NCBI RefSeq assembly: GCF_000002875.2
Contig: NC_009418.2
Span: 790,130-854,129 of the forward strand
Direction of reading: 5' to 3'
DNA length: 64,000 nt
From: Leishmania infantum JPCM5
Taxonomy: Eukaryota > Euglenozoa > Kinetoplastea > Trypanosomatida > Trypanosomatidae
The notes under the pieces: model-generated
Seen by the model: only the letters and a program-made list of their open reading frames with translations
Told to the model about the DNA's origin: nothing
Databases searched by the model: none
Shown: positions 1 to 9,697 of the stretch, piece by piece
Layout of the letters: each line of letters begins with the position of its first letter
Position numbering within the stretch: position 1 is the stretch's first letter
Made by a program: the position numbers and the translations under genes

Positions 1-1770
1 ATCGCGCTCGGAGTCCAGCTCGGTGCCAACGCTTCTACGATCCTCAACAAGGCTATCCAATCCAATCAGCTCCTCCGTCACCGCTTGCTTGAACACCCTT
101 TCTCGGTCGTCGAGGGTGGACTTGGCGTTGCCCAACGCAGTCGCCTTGGTAGCATGCGCAGCGTTGCCAGAGTCCTTGGGAGCGTCAGCACTGTCGACAG
201 ACCACCAACTGGCCATCGCAGCCTCCTCCTGGCCCGCTTCACGCGCCAGAGAAGCCTCGTCACCGTTATTGATATCTGCCATGGCGGATGCAGCGGAGGC
301 CGGAGGGTCTACCACATCCGCTTTCCATTTGCTGCCGGCTCCCCCTGAAAGAAGCACGTGCCCTTCAACAAAGAGGTTGTGGTCGCCCTTCTTCAGACTC
401 ATCAGCTGAAAAACATGTACGTACTGCGTAATGAGCTGCACCACAGAAGCTTCGCGTTTTTTCTTCACAAACGCGAGGTCGTCAGGAGGAAAGCCGTTGA
501 TCCATTGGACGAGGTTCAGCGGTCGGTAGCGCTCCCTCACGAGCGGTTTGCCGTCGCTCGGTGAAAGCACTTTTCTGCTCGTCATATCTTGTGACGAGCA
601 CTCTGGCGTAGGCACACGCGGAAGGTTGCGGACAAGAACGGCAAGCATTTCGACACTCCACGGCTTCCGCTGCGAAGTACTATTCGCTCGCCGACGCAGC
701 GAGGGAACCACCTCGGCGGCAGCCTTTTCCGAGGCCGCATACAGCGGCTCCACGCCGGACGCGTCATCGGCAGTGTCGGGCGCATCAAAGTCCATCAATG
801 CGTGGGACCTGAACTGCGACAAGGCGCGATCTGCCTTTCCATACCCTGGATGCTGGCGCACAAACCAGAACTCCGAGTTCAGCTGCACGACCGCAGGTCG
901 GTAGCGATTTGGCGTATAGTGAAAGAGCATCGGGTAGTGCTCAAACACCACCTGCGCCAGTGTGGAGGTCGAGCCTGCCACCTTTTCAATCTGCCTCAAG
1001 ATCTCCGGTGGCACCGTCGCCATGACATGTCGACTCTCCACCGGAAAAGTCGGGACCAGGGGAATGAACACCTCAGCCACCTCAGAGGGGGTAAAGTAGC
1101 CTTTCTGGCGATGCACCTGATCGATCTTGCGCATATCGGGTCCGAGGTACGTCACCATGGCTGTTGAGGGAAGCAACTGATGAATCCTTTGTGACCCATG
1201 TGCGAACGGCTTTCTCGCGTTGATGCACTTGCGAAACATGTGCCCGTCGAGCTTCCACCGCTCCACCTCTTCGCGGCGTAGAGGGGGGATGGTGAGATCG
1301 ATGGAGAAGCTGCGCGCGACGCCGTGAATCACTGCCCGCGACGCCGGCGCCGCTGCGCCGTCCTTTCGCTTCCCGTCCATGCTGGTGGAATTCGGGCATG
1401 TGATGGAAACTGCGCCATGAGCGCCACCAGACTCTCGATCCGAAGCTAGCGGCGTGTGCAGCCGAGAAAGACGCGCATTTTCTTCCTCGGAGAAGTAGTA
1501 AGAAGAGCCGCCGCTCCAGTCCACAGCCATGTGATCGGGAATGACAGTCTTCGTGGCCACGCTCTCCGCACTCGCTGCCGTCTCTGTCGGCTCTCGCGGT
1601 GAAGCATTCGCCGACTGACGAGCAGTGCCATGACTGGTGCTGCATGCACCACTTCCGCAGTTCGACTGCCACCGAAGTGAAACAAAGAAAGCGGCGATAT
1701 GGGCACGAGGTCCAGCTGTTCTCTCTGGATGGTGCTCGGCGAGAACAGAGAGGCCCAGACGCCGATGCAT
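1..1770 (-). CDS. Hypothetical protein, C-terminus beyond the left edge
   Basis: An open frame runs on the minus strand from an ATG at 1770 through position 1 without a stop, giving 590 codons; the end lies outside the window. An in-frame stop sits 12-15 bases upstream of this ATG, and an AG that could serve as spliced-leader acceptor lies at 1784-1783. Residues 1-130 are low-complexity, rich in Ser, Ala and Glu. From about residue 131 (a second possible start, MDGKRKDG) the protein looks ordered, with mixed hydrophobic and charged stretches such as VVFEHYPMLFHYTPNRY and NLVQWINGFPPDDLAF. A later Ala/Asp-rich linker (roughly residues 490-570) leads to another helical stretch at the edge. I do not recognise the family. 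It may be kinetoplastid-specific, and the long Arg/Lys-rich body would suit an RNA-associated protein, but that is a guess. The coding call rests on 590 stop-free codons in the transcribed orientation. Confidence 0.8.
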   Translation of the reverse strand, partial: MHRRLGLSVLAEHHPERTAGPRAHIAAFFVSLRWQSNCGSGACSTSHGTARQSANASPREPTETAASAESVATKTVIPDHMAVDWSGGSSYYFSEEENARLSRLHTPLASDRESGGAHGAVSITCPNSTSMDGKRKDGAAAPASRAVIHGVARSFSIDLTIPPLRREEVERWKLDGHMFRKCINARKPFAHGSQRIHQLLPSTAMVTYLGPDMRKIDQVHRQKGYFTPSEVAEVFIPLVPTFPVESRHVMATVPPEILRQIEKVAGSTSTLAQVVFEHYPMLFHYTPNRYRPAVVQLNSEFWFVRQHPGYGKADRALSQFRSHALMDFDAPDTADDASGVEPLYAASEKAAAEVVPSLRRRANSTSQRKPWSVEMLAVLVRNLPRVPTPECSSQDMTSRKVLSPSDGKPLVRERYRPLNLVQWINGFPPDDLAFVKKKREASVVQLITQYVHVFQLMSLKKGDHNLFVEGHVLLSGGAGSKWKADVVDPPASAASAMADINNGDEASLAREAGQEEAAMASWWSVDSADAPKDSGNAAHATKATALGNAKSTLDDRERVFKQAVTEELIGLDSLVEDRRSVGTELDSERD

Positions 1771-2850
1771 TTCGCGCGTGCACTACGGGTAAATGATAAT
1801 GCGCACCAGAAAATGTCGTCGACCCTGCGCCTTTTCATGTGAGTCTCGGCAGAGAGTCGAACAGAACACACGAAAGCGTAGCAGAAGGAGGAGGCGAGTG
1901 AGTGGGGGACACCATACAAACTGGCATTGAAGGAGCGTCGAAGCTCGAGCGCCAGTGACGCAGAAGCCAGTCTGATCGTTACGATACCAAAGATACCTTT
2001 CTTTTTGTTGTTTGGCCATCCGACCCTTCCTCCTCACCCCTGCAGATGAACCGCCATACGAAACACGACGAGTTCACTCCGGGCGCGGCGAGAGTTGAGA
2101 GTAGCGGAGAAAGAGGGAAGCTCGGCATCCTCTTGTAAGTGAAACAAGAAAGCCCAGCACAGAAGACAGAGTAATGTTTCCACGACTCGCAGCGGCGGGC
2201 GCTCTTGCCTTACTTCCGCTATCCGCAACAGCATTTGCAGCGGCTGCTTCACGGAAAGCCCACATGCAAGCGACACACGAGCGGACACACTGAAACAAAC
2301 GCCTCAATTTGTCACGAGCAACATGACCGCCGCAGCAACTGTGAGCACACAAGTTCCACCCTCCCACAAACCCGCCACTCGCCAAAACGTTCGACTAAGA
2401 ACTTGCGAAACCAGAACACCAGTGAACCAAGCAACAGCACGATCAAAACACAAAATTCGGTGTGAAGGACAAGCGGAAACAAGCACTACAGGAAGGGGAG
2501 AAGGGCAGCGGAGCAATGAGCCACTCCCCGAGAGGGAAAAGAGCCAGAAAGAGCGCAATGCAGCCAGTCGGAAATGCTTCGCGATACCACACACGATATT
2601 CGAGGTGTGTGCAGAAGAGCACGGCACCGTCATGTTTTTCCAACGAAAACGCAACGTCGAATGTGAGTCTCTCCCTACTTCCGAAGAGCTGCGAAAAAAC
2701 ACATACACTAAAGCAAAGGCGGCATTCACCGCACCAAAACACACACACACAAAGACAAAATGAGATTGGCAGCCGGCACACTCGATTATGCAAACACCTC
2801 GCAAGCGTGACTACAATCTCCGATTCCACTTTCAATCACCGCTCACGAGC
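1771..2850. other. Intergenic region between cardiolipin synthase and the left-edge gene
   Basis: No convincing gene here. With the repeat to its right it separates the cardiolipin synthase stop from the left-edge gene. The minus strand has several pyrimidine-rich runs, for example around 1955-2040 and 2690-2760, which suit trans-splicing and polyadenylation signals. A short CA run lies at 2739-2753. The short ORFs on both strands are low-complexity and are not supported. Confidence 0.6.
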
Positions 2851-4684
2851 ACCACGAACTCGTACCCCGATATATACGTACACACACAGCCGCCCCTCAC
2901 CCACCCCCTGCGGCACGGCGGCCACATCCGCGTCCTCTAGGACGAGCCGTCCGGCCGCTGCATCCGGCCACGCGTCTATAACGGGCTCAGCCTGTCCCTC
3001 CCCCCTCGCAGGCATGCCTGCGCCATCGGCGCCACACCCACCGGGCCGCATGGCGCGCACCAAAGTAGGCGGGACCGCCCTCACGGGCGTTACTCGAGGG
3101 CGGTGGCGTCTGTCAAAGGGTGGGGGGCAGGGGTAGCATGCCGGTGGTGGCCTAGGCGCATGCCGCACGAGCCGAGGTAGGATGCTGCCCAGCCTCAGCC
3201 CAGGGCCCTGTGAGACCCTGCAACGTCTGCCTGCATGCCGTGCTTCTCCCCGTCAGTCTCCTGAAGGCCGCTGCATCCCGTCACATACGGCGTGGCGACC
3301 CCCCTCCCCCCTACGACGACGACGGCCACCACCCTCCACAGTGGACTCCGGATGACTGGATGATGTAGTGCAGGCTGCTCTGGTGATGCTTCCGGCATCT
3401 GCGCCTCACGAGCCCCCATTTGGTCGGCTGGAGCCGATACGGCATGTTTTGCGCACATGCACTGTGGGCTCTCTTCGCGCCACGCCCCTCTGCATGCGAT
3501 GCGGCATGCCAGCTGTGCATGGCGGCGCTCGCGCTTTTGTGGAGTGGGGGGGGGGAGGGGAGGGGGCGTGTTCGAGAACGGCACTGTTGCCGGGGGGGGT
3601 GCGTGCCTGGACGGCTTGCCCGCATGTTGCCGCGACGGGTCGGCCGCTGCTGTGCGCGTGGGGCGGAGGGGTCCCGCCGACACGCGTGCGCGTGCGCACA
3701 CGGGGAGCTCACAGCCTGCCGTTCTGTGGGGGCACAGAGGGTGTGGTGGGGGCAGCGACAGGCCCCCGACGGGGGCAGCCCGTGCAGCGCGTGCGAGACG
3801 TGCGTGTCGAGGTGACCGCGTGCAAGGTCGTTGCGTGCGGCGGGGTGTGCTTCGCTGGGCGGGTGCGCGCCTTGTTTTGAGGGATGCTCAATCCACCTGT
3901 ATGGCGTGCTTCACTGTCCAGCGCACCACCTTCCACAGGGCGGCGCGCAGGGCAGCGTCGCCAGAGAGGCCCGCCTTCGTGGGTGTTGCTGGCCGCAGTC
4001 GTGCATTCTGTCATAGCCTTGCGGAACACCTCGCAGGTGTGCGTCTGCGTGGCTGACTCTTTGGTGTGCGGCCGGACGTGGTGTGTATGCGCCTAGCATG
4101 GACTTGGCAGCACAGCCGCAACGCCGCTGCCTCGCTCTTGTCGTTCGGAAGAGGGGGAGGGCGTACACCTGTGCCCCGTGTCGTGGTGTGCGAGCGCGGG
4201 GACGCCAGCCCGGTGCCTCCTCTCTCTTGCTGCACCGGGATGCTGAGACGCTGGTACGCCAGGTGCCCTGTGGGGCCTGTGGGAGTGAACTGCACGTCTT
4301 GCGCAATGCAGACCCCTGTGCCGACGCTTCGTGACGGGGGCGGGCCGACCAGCCACGGTGTGCTTGGCTGCGCCCACTGGCAGTCGCGCTGTGTCCGGCG
4401 CTGGCGGGGAAACGGGCTGCTTCCTGCATCAGCGCCTCGCTGCCAAAACAGAAAACAGGAGTTGGGGGACGTGTACCCGTTGAATCGCCGGCACAACTCG
4501 CGGTGCGTCAGCACAGGCGTGACCGTGCCGCGAGCCTCTTCGGCGACATTGCCCCGCCCCCTGCCCTGCCCTGCCCGCGGACGCCAAGGGTGGGCCACCG
4601 TACTCGGGGGAGGGGGGGTGCGGCAGGCTCGTGGCCTGCCGTCCATGATCGGGACACTGGAGGCTGGGATCCCACGGTGCGGTG
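2851..4684 (-). repeat. 1.83-kb dispersed element, copy A (SIDER/DIRE-like retroposon remnant)
   Basis: Almost the same sequence recurs at 40696-42528 (copy C), and its first 1017 bases in plus-strand order recur at 16698-17714 (copy B). Read on the minus strand, the end near 4690-4650 contains GGCCCCACCGCACCGTGG followed by GATCCCAGCCTCCAG. This resembles the Pr77/79-bp hallmark that begins ingi/L1Tc-derived retroposons (L1Tc: GGCCACC, AACGTGG and a CCAGGG core). The minus-strand 3' end reads into a TG-rich and TATA-rich tail with no clear poly(A). The element has no intact reverse transcriptase and its frames look degenerate. It begins 93 bases downstream of the cardiolipin synthase stop, in transcript sense, so it should lie in that gene's 3' UTR. 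SIDER2 elements in Leishmania 3' UTRs are known to influence mRNA decay; membership of that family is inferred here. Confidence 0.75.
3074..3104. other. Perfect 9-bp hairpin inside the 1.83-kb element
   Basis: ACCGCCCTC at 3074-3082 is matched by GAGGGCGGT at 3096-3104, giving a 9-bp perfect stem with a 13-base loop. The same hairpin occurs in copy B (16921-16951) and copy C (40919-40949). It could form in the 3' UTR of the transcripts. Whether it has a role is unknown. Confidence 0.55.
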
Positions 4685-4776
4685 GGGCCGGCATCACCAA
4701 AGTATTGTAAAGGAGCGGGGACAATGTCGGAGCATCGAGCCGCAGGAGGACGGTGACAGAATCTATCGCGGCTGCG

Positions 4777-7275
4777 TCAGTCGCATGGCGACCCAGGTGC
4801 GTCCACGATGTCCTCGTTGGCGAAGGATCGGAATGTGATGCGGTCGAGCAGAAAGACAAAGTTGTAGAAGAGCCACGACGTAAAGCGGAGCCACAGCGAC
4901 CGTTGCTTGTGGTCTTCCAGGCGCACCTCCACACTCTGTGCGAGGTCCCGTAAGAATTGCGTCTCCATCGAGTGGGCTACTTCAAGGTCGAGGTGGCACA
5001 GACACACCTCTAGATTTCGGTTGCTCATGAGGTCCCAGTTGTAGCTTCCGATCGAGCTCCACACGCTATCCACAACCACCGTCTTGGCATGCATGATTTG
5101 CTGGCCTTGAAACTCGTAGATCTTCACCCCAGCCCTGAGGAGTCGCTCAGTAATGTAGTTCGACGCGTGCCACATGAACCATGGGTCCGTTGTCTGATTG
5201 CTGCCGGCAAGCAGGCGCACATCGACGCCACGACGCGCGGCCTGAACAAGGGCGCTGAACAACTTTCGTGTTGGGAGGTAGTAGGGCGTCGTGATCCAGA
5301 TGCGGCGGTGACACTTGCGCGTTACCTGCCAAAAGGCATACTGAATGGAGTAGTCACGGTAGCGGGGGTTGCAGGAGAGCACTTGTGTCATCGACTCACG
5401 GTGCCGGAGATACATCTGCGCCTCGGGGACCGGCTCCGTGTCGAGAATTGGTATCCGCCGCAGCATATCCGTGTAGGCGCGTTTGTGCGGCAGGTCGGTC
5501 ACCCTTGAGAGTGCCTCGCGTCGTGCGGCCAGCAGTTTGCGGCGCATGGCGGAATTGCGAGCACTGTTCAGCTTGCCGCCGCTGCTTGGCACTTCAGCGG
5601 GCGACGCCAACGGGGCCTTTGCATGCTTGCCAGCGGCCGAAGTTGATAACTCGGACGGTGGCGGAGAGGCAGATGTGGTTGTGCCGTCGTTGGCGTCCTT
5701 GACGACAAAGGACCCCGGTACGTGGTTGGTGACTTTGGGGCCCGATTCAGCCGAAGTAGCACAGCTGGCCGCTGCCTCTTCTCTCAAAGTTACCTGCTTG
5801 CCGCCTGCGCGCAAGCTTTCTTGCCCTTGTGTGTGACGCACCGCCTCTCGGTCAAGAACGCTGTCGCTCGAAAGCCCTGAGCGGCTCCACTGCATCAGCG
5901 TCAGCAGCTGATTCTTCTGTTTGTTCCATCGCCCGCGCATGGCCTTCATCGAGGCCGACGGCACGTCCTGCAAGCGGCGACCGCTTCGGCCACGCTCCTC
6001 CTGAAAGGCACGGTACAGCTCGTTGCGCTCCATGCGCATCCGCCCTTGCTTCACGCGACGCGTGATTTGCTGGGAGGCGATCTGCCTCCAGCGCCGCCAG
6101 CCGTACTTCCAAGGGTGCGGCTGCTTTGTGTCTCTGTATACTTCTGCAAGGTGTGCCGCAGCTGGGCCGATGACGCCGCAGTGCGTGTCGCGGAACTTGC
6201 CGGTGCCGCCTGCTGCCTTGCCGCAGTACTCATTGCCGACGTTTAGTCCGCCGCAGAAGCCCTGACGCGCGTCCACCAGCAAAATTTTGCGATGATTGCG
6301 GAGACCGGGACTACGCTTCCAGTCTAGCCCTTTGATGAAGTACGTGGCGACACTGCGGAAGAAGGGACGGTACGGAATCACCTTGGCGCCGCACTGCTTC
6401 AGCTCCTCTGTCAGCCGCGCCCGCCCCGAGATGTTGCCACCGCAGTCGTACAGGAGCTCCGTGTCGCAGCCGCGCCGGCGAGCCTCCACGAGCCGGCGTA
6501 CCGTTCCTTGACCAATGAAGTCGTCCTTGCAAATGTAGGTCTGCCAGTGCACCCGCTCTTTCGCTTCCTTGACAGCAGCCCACATGCTCTCGAATGCCTT
6601 TGCGCTGTCGTGAAAGGGGACGACGACATTACCGTGCGATATGCGACCAAGCACCGCGAGGGAGCTGAGGATGTCATCCCAGCGCTGATCAAAGGGAGTG
6701 CTGTTGTAGTACCGCTTTGCCTCCTCAAAGGTGTGCTGCATCTTGTCCAGGTAGAAGGCCGCCGTGCCACAAGCATCGGCGCTGCCAGATGCCGCAGGCG
6801 AGGGCTGGGAAGGGGGCAATGCCGTCGCTGCCGAGAGGGCTAGGAACTGTGACGACGGCTCGAGCGCCTTCGTCGCAGCCGCCAAGAGCTGCTCGTAGGT
6901 GGCGACCGCCGACAAAAAGGCTTGGCGCACCTTATTCTTTATATTCGCCGAGGTGTACAGCTGCACACGACGCTGCTGGAGGCGCTCGAAAAGGGAGAGT
7001 CCTTTGCAGAGAGGTGACGGTGCGCCAACGGCCATGAAAGAGGGCCGCCAGCCGAGCGAGAGAATAGACGTCTCCGCCGAGTCGGACCTCCTGAGCCTGG
7101 GGCTGGTGCCCGCCGCATCTAATTTAGGCGCCGTCACTGCGCCGCCCTTGCCACGGGAGCGCCACACATCTTGCGCCACGTTTTGAATGCGTCGCTTTGG
7201 TGAATTCTTCACCTTGTGAACCCCCACGTTTTGAATCAACGCGCGAAAGTTCCGCTTGCCGTTCATTCCATGCAT
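4777..7275 (-). CDS. Bacterial-type cardiolipin synthase, PLD superfamily
   Basis: An 832-residue protein with two phospholipase D catalytic motifs. The first is HRK-ILLV-D (His328, Lys330, Asp335), followed by GFCGGLNVGNEY. The second is HAK-TVVV-D (His729, Lys731, Asp736), followed by SSIGSYNWD. This HxK(x4)D pair and the spacing within each half fit prokaryotic cardiolipin synthase, which joins two phosphatidylglycerols, or PG and another phospholipid, to make cardiolipin. Trypanosomes are known to use this bacterial-type enzyme in the mitochondrial inner membrane. The basic N-terminus (KRNFRALIQNVG, KNSPKRRIQN) could be a mitochondrial presequence. The protein is far longer than bacterial enzymes (about 480 residues) because a Ser/Ala/Lys-rich insert of more than 200 residues separates the two halves. 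The C-terminal segment WLFYNFVFLLDRITF is hydrophobic. A second ATG lies three codons in. A retroposon-like repeat lies just downstream. Confidence 0.9.
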   Translation of the reverse strand: MHGMNGKRNFRALIQNVGVHKVKNSPKRRIQNVAQDVWRSRGKGGAVTAPKLDAAGTSPRLRRSDSAETSILSLGWRPSFMAVGAPSPLCKGLSLFERLQQRRVQLYTSANIKNKVRQAFLSAVATYEQLLAAATKALEPSSQFLALSAATALPPSQPSPAASGSADACGTAAFYLDKMQHTFEEAKRYYNSTPFDQRWDDILSSLAVLGRISHGNVVVPFHDSAKAFESMWAAVKEAKERVHWQTYICKDDFIGQGTVRRLVEARRRGCDTELLYDCGGNISGRARLTEELKQCGAKVIPYRPFFRSVATYFIKGLDWKRSPGLRNHRKILLVDARQGFCGGLNVGNEYCGKAAGGTGKFRDTHCGVIGPAAAHLAEVYRDTKQPHPWKYGWRRWRQIASQQITRRVKQGRMRMERNELYRAFQEERGRSGRRLQDVPSASMKAMRGRWNKQKNQLLTLMQWSRSGLSSDSVLDREAVRHTQGQESLRAGGKQVTLREEAAASCATSAESGPKVTNHVPGSFVVKDANDGTTTSASPPPSELSTSAAGKHAKAPLASPAEVPSSGGKLNSARNSAMRRKLLAARREALSRVTDLPHKRAYTDMLRRIPILDTEPVPEAQMYLRHRESMTQVLSCNPRYRDYSIQYAFWQVTRKCHRRIWITTPYYLPTRKLFSALVQAARRGVDVRLLAGSNQTTDPWFMWHASNYITERLLRAGVKIYEFQGQQIMHAKTVVVDSVWSSIGSYNWDLMSNRNLEVCLCHLDLEVAHSMETQFLRDLAQSVEVRLEDHKQRSLWLRFTSWLFYNFVFLLDRITFRSFANEDIVDAPGSPCD

Positions 7276-8776
7276 TCAAACCGCACCGAAGCGGCACACC
7301 TAGCGATCCGAGCAACAGGAGACCCTCACCTTTACCTAAATAGCGATGCTCAAGCACTACGACTTCTCTGCCTATGCTGCCTCGGCGTTGACAAGCAAAA
7401 AAAAAACACGCCAGGAACAGGATACACAAAAACGACAGAAAAAATAAGTGACCTCAATGAGCGCCACGACAGCACCCCGCTGCCGCTCGAAAAGAATGAG
7501 AAACACAGACACCGCAGATGTCGGCAGTTCAGGAGGCACGCGGAGAAGAGCCCGCTCGTGCTCCTGTTGCCTGCGAACGACACTCTTGATGTTGAGAGAG
7601 ACGTCACCGAATCTCGGACGACACGCATGCGCTTACCTTCCTTACCGTTCTTCCCTCTCCAAAGGAAAGCAGCACTCAGCTTCTCAGTCGATGGTGGCGT
7701 GCGTGCAGCGCTGTAATCGTGACTTTTTCGGTTTTCGTGATCACGTGTGCGCGGAGCGCCTCGCCGCAGTACAGTGAGCGGTTTCCTTTGTTTAAGGACG
7801 CTTACGGCGAAGGGAAGACGCAGCTCCCAACAGCGTCGTTCCACATAGATGGAGAGGGCGTAAAGAAGAAGTCTGACGGAGGGATAGACGGACAACCTGC
7901 GAAGAGAAAAGCAAGAAACGCAATTACCTCTTGGAGATGAATTCGGCACCCGAAGAGGGAGGGAGTGGCATAAGGTATGCGTTTTTGTGCGTTTTGTTTG
8001 TTTTGGTGGGTACTGGGTGTTTGCACGTGCAGACCGCGCGCACGCCTTTTCTCCTCCTCCTAGTGTTGTCTGTCGCTGGGATGTGTTTTCTGGGAGGGAG
8101 CGGAGAGGCAGAGAGAGAAAGAGACGAGGGTGAAAAGTTGACTGCCCTTAGCAACCGTCGGCGTTTTTTTCATGAAACGCATAGAGAGAAGAGGCGGTTG
8201 GTGTGTGTTTGTGTATTTGTGTGTGGAAGGGTGAGGGAGGGAGGAGAGAAACCGGCAGAGAGCGGTCGGTGTTCGTCAAGTGAGCGTGCAGCAGCGAGCG
8301 CGTCTAGACGCATTCGTGATCGTCGTCTCGCATGCGCGCTGTTTCTGAAAGATGGAGAAAAAAGGTCATCGATTCGCGTTCCTCCGTACGCATTGAACAC
8401 AACATGGCCGCGCCCTACACGTCTCCATCAACACACCGATGGGGGCATCGAAGAGAGACACGCCTGCTCACCTCGAGGACGCCGTTTCACGCCGCCTTCA
8501 CCTCTTTCTGCTTCGGCCCTGTGTCGGCATGCGCTCACGTCTCTGTGGTTGGGTGGGTGGGACACGAGCAGAAGCTTGGAATGTGAGTACAGATAAATCC
8601 AGAACAACACCAACCAAGGTGCCCGCACGAACGCCGACAACATCCCATAAACGTCGCACGGCCCAACTCCAACGAGTATGCGTATGTACGCCATTGAGCA
8701 CACGAGTGTGCACGTGTAGCTTCGAGGTAGGTTCTCACCATCACCCCCTCCCGCCTCCGTTGCCCCCTCGTGCACG
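7276..8776. other. Intergenic region with pyrimidine tracts
   Basis: No supported gene. A ten-base A run on the plus strand at about 7397-7406 (poly-T on the minus strand), followed by an AG at 7382-7381, is a good candidate spliced-leader acceptor for the cardiolipin synthase mRNA, giving a 5' UTR of about 105 bases. The rest is low-complexity UTR-like sequence. Confidence 0.55.
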
Positions 8777-9697
8777 TCACAGATCACGATACTTCTTCGC
8801 ACGGTTCTTGCGCTTCAACAGACCAGCGTCCTCCGTCTCTAGAAACGTGTTCTTGCGCCGCTCGATCTCCTCGTTCCGCTGACGCTCCAGCAGCATCTGC
8901 TCCTCCTCCGTCTGCATGGGCCACTTCAACGGCCACCAGTCCGGAAAGTTCACCCAATCAAACACCTCCGGTGTCATGTTGCTCATGAACGTGTGGGCAT
9001 CGAGGCGAGTGTCGTCGACAGAGCGGGAGAGGGTGACGGCCTCGCGGCTCTTTTTGTCTTCCTCTTCCAAAGGGCGGTTGTCGTACAGGAAGGCGCGGTA
9101 CATGGGCTGCAGCTCCGGCGAGACCTTGTGAATGGGCACCTGCCGGACCCGCTGCTCGTGCAAAAAGACGCGCAGGCGTCGTCGGTGGTAGTAGGTCGTG
9201 CCGTAGCAGCCAAGCCCGTACAAGACGCCGAGGAAGGCGCCCACGAACATGCTCTGCCCTATGGTGCCCATCTGCGATGCCAGGGAAAGAACCACCGCGC
9301 CTGCGGTGCCGGCCACTATGGGGTAGTAGAACTTGTCGTGGTAGCGGTTGCGCACGACGAGGAGGTGGTGAAACGCGCTCGTCAGAAGTCCCACCGCCGC
9401 AAATGTCGAGGTGTACCGCCACATAATGCGGTACCGACCAACGTAGCGGCCCTCAATGCGCGACTGCCGGAAGCCGACGCAAAAACCAGCGACTGCACCG
9501 TAGCATGTCACTGGGAAAACGCTCTGCAGAAACCCCCGCCGCCACCGCCACTCCAAATAGCTGTCCACTTCGACCCCGTAGCTGTGCGGCGGTAGGCCCC
9601 CCTGGCGCATGGTGGCGTAGATGTCATCGGCGCCAGACGGGCCGCTGCTCGTCTGGAAGCGGTCATCGTTGCCCGTCCGAAACGGCCAGAGAGACAT
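8777..9697 (-). CDS. Tim17-like multi-pass membrane protein, tentative
   Basis: A 306-residue protein. The hydrophilic N-terminus (residues 1-50) is followed by three or four hydrophobic segments between about residues 55 and 170, rich in small residues with GxxxG-like spacing: YGAVAGFCVGF, FAAVGLLTSAF, IVAGTAGAVVLSLASQMG and MFVGAFLGVLYGLG. This pattern resembles the Tim17/Tim22/Tim23 fold, which also includes complex I subunit NDUFA11. The C-terminal third is soluble and charged, with a Trp-rich patch (WVNFPDWWPLKWP) and a Glu/Arg-rich tail ending KRKNRAKKYRDL. A mitochondrial inner-membrane role in import or complex I is possible. The family assignment rests on pattern only and could be wrong; a generic kinetoplastid membrane protein is the alternative. 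The start is a clean ATG at 9697. Confidence 0.75.
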   Translation of the reverse strand: MSLWPFRTGNDDRFQTSSGPSGADDIYATMRQGGLPPHSYGVEVDSYLEWRWRRGFLQSVFPVTCYGAVAGFCVGFRQSRIEGRYVGRYRIMWRYTSTFAAVGLLTSAFHHLLVVRNRYHDKFYYPIVAGTAGAVVLSLASQMGTIGQSMFVGAFLGVLYGLGCYGTTYYHRRRLRVFLHEQRVRQVPIHKVSPELQPMYRAFLYDNRPLEEEDKKSREAVTLSRSVDDTRLDAHTFMSNMTPEVFDWVNFPDWWPLKWPMQTEEEQMLLERQRNEEIERRKNTFLETEDAGLLKRKNRAKKYRDL

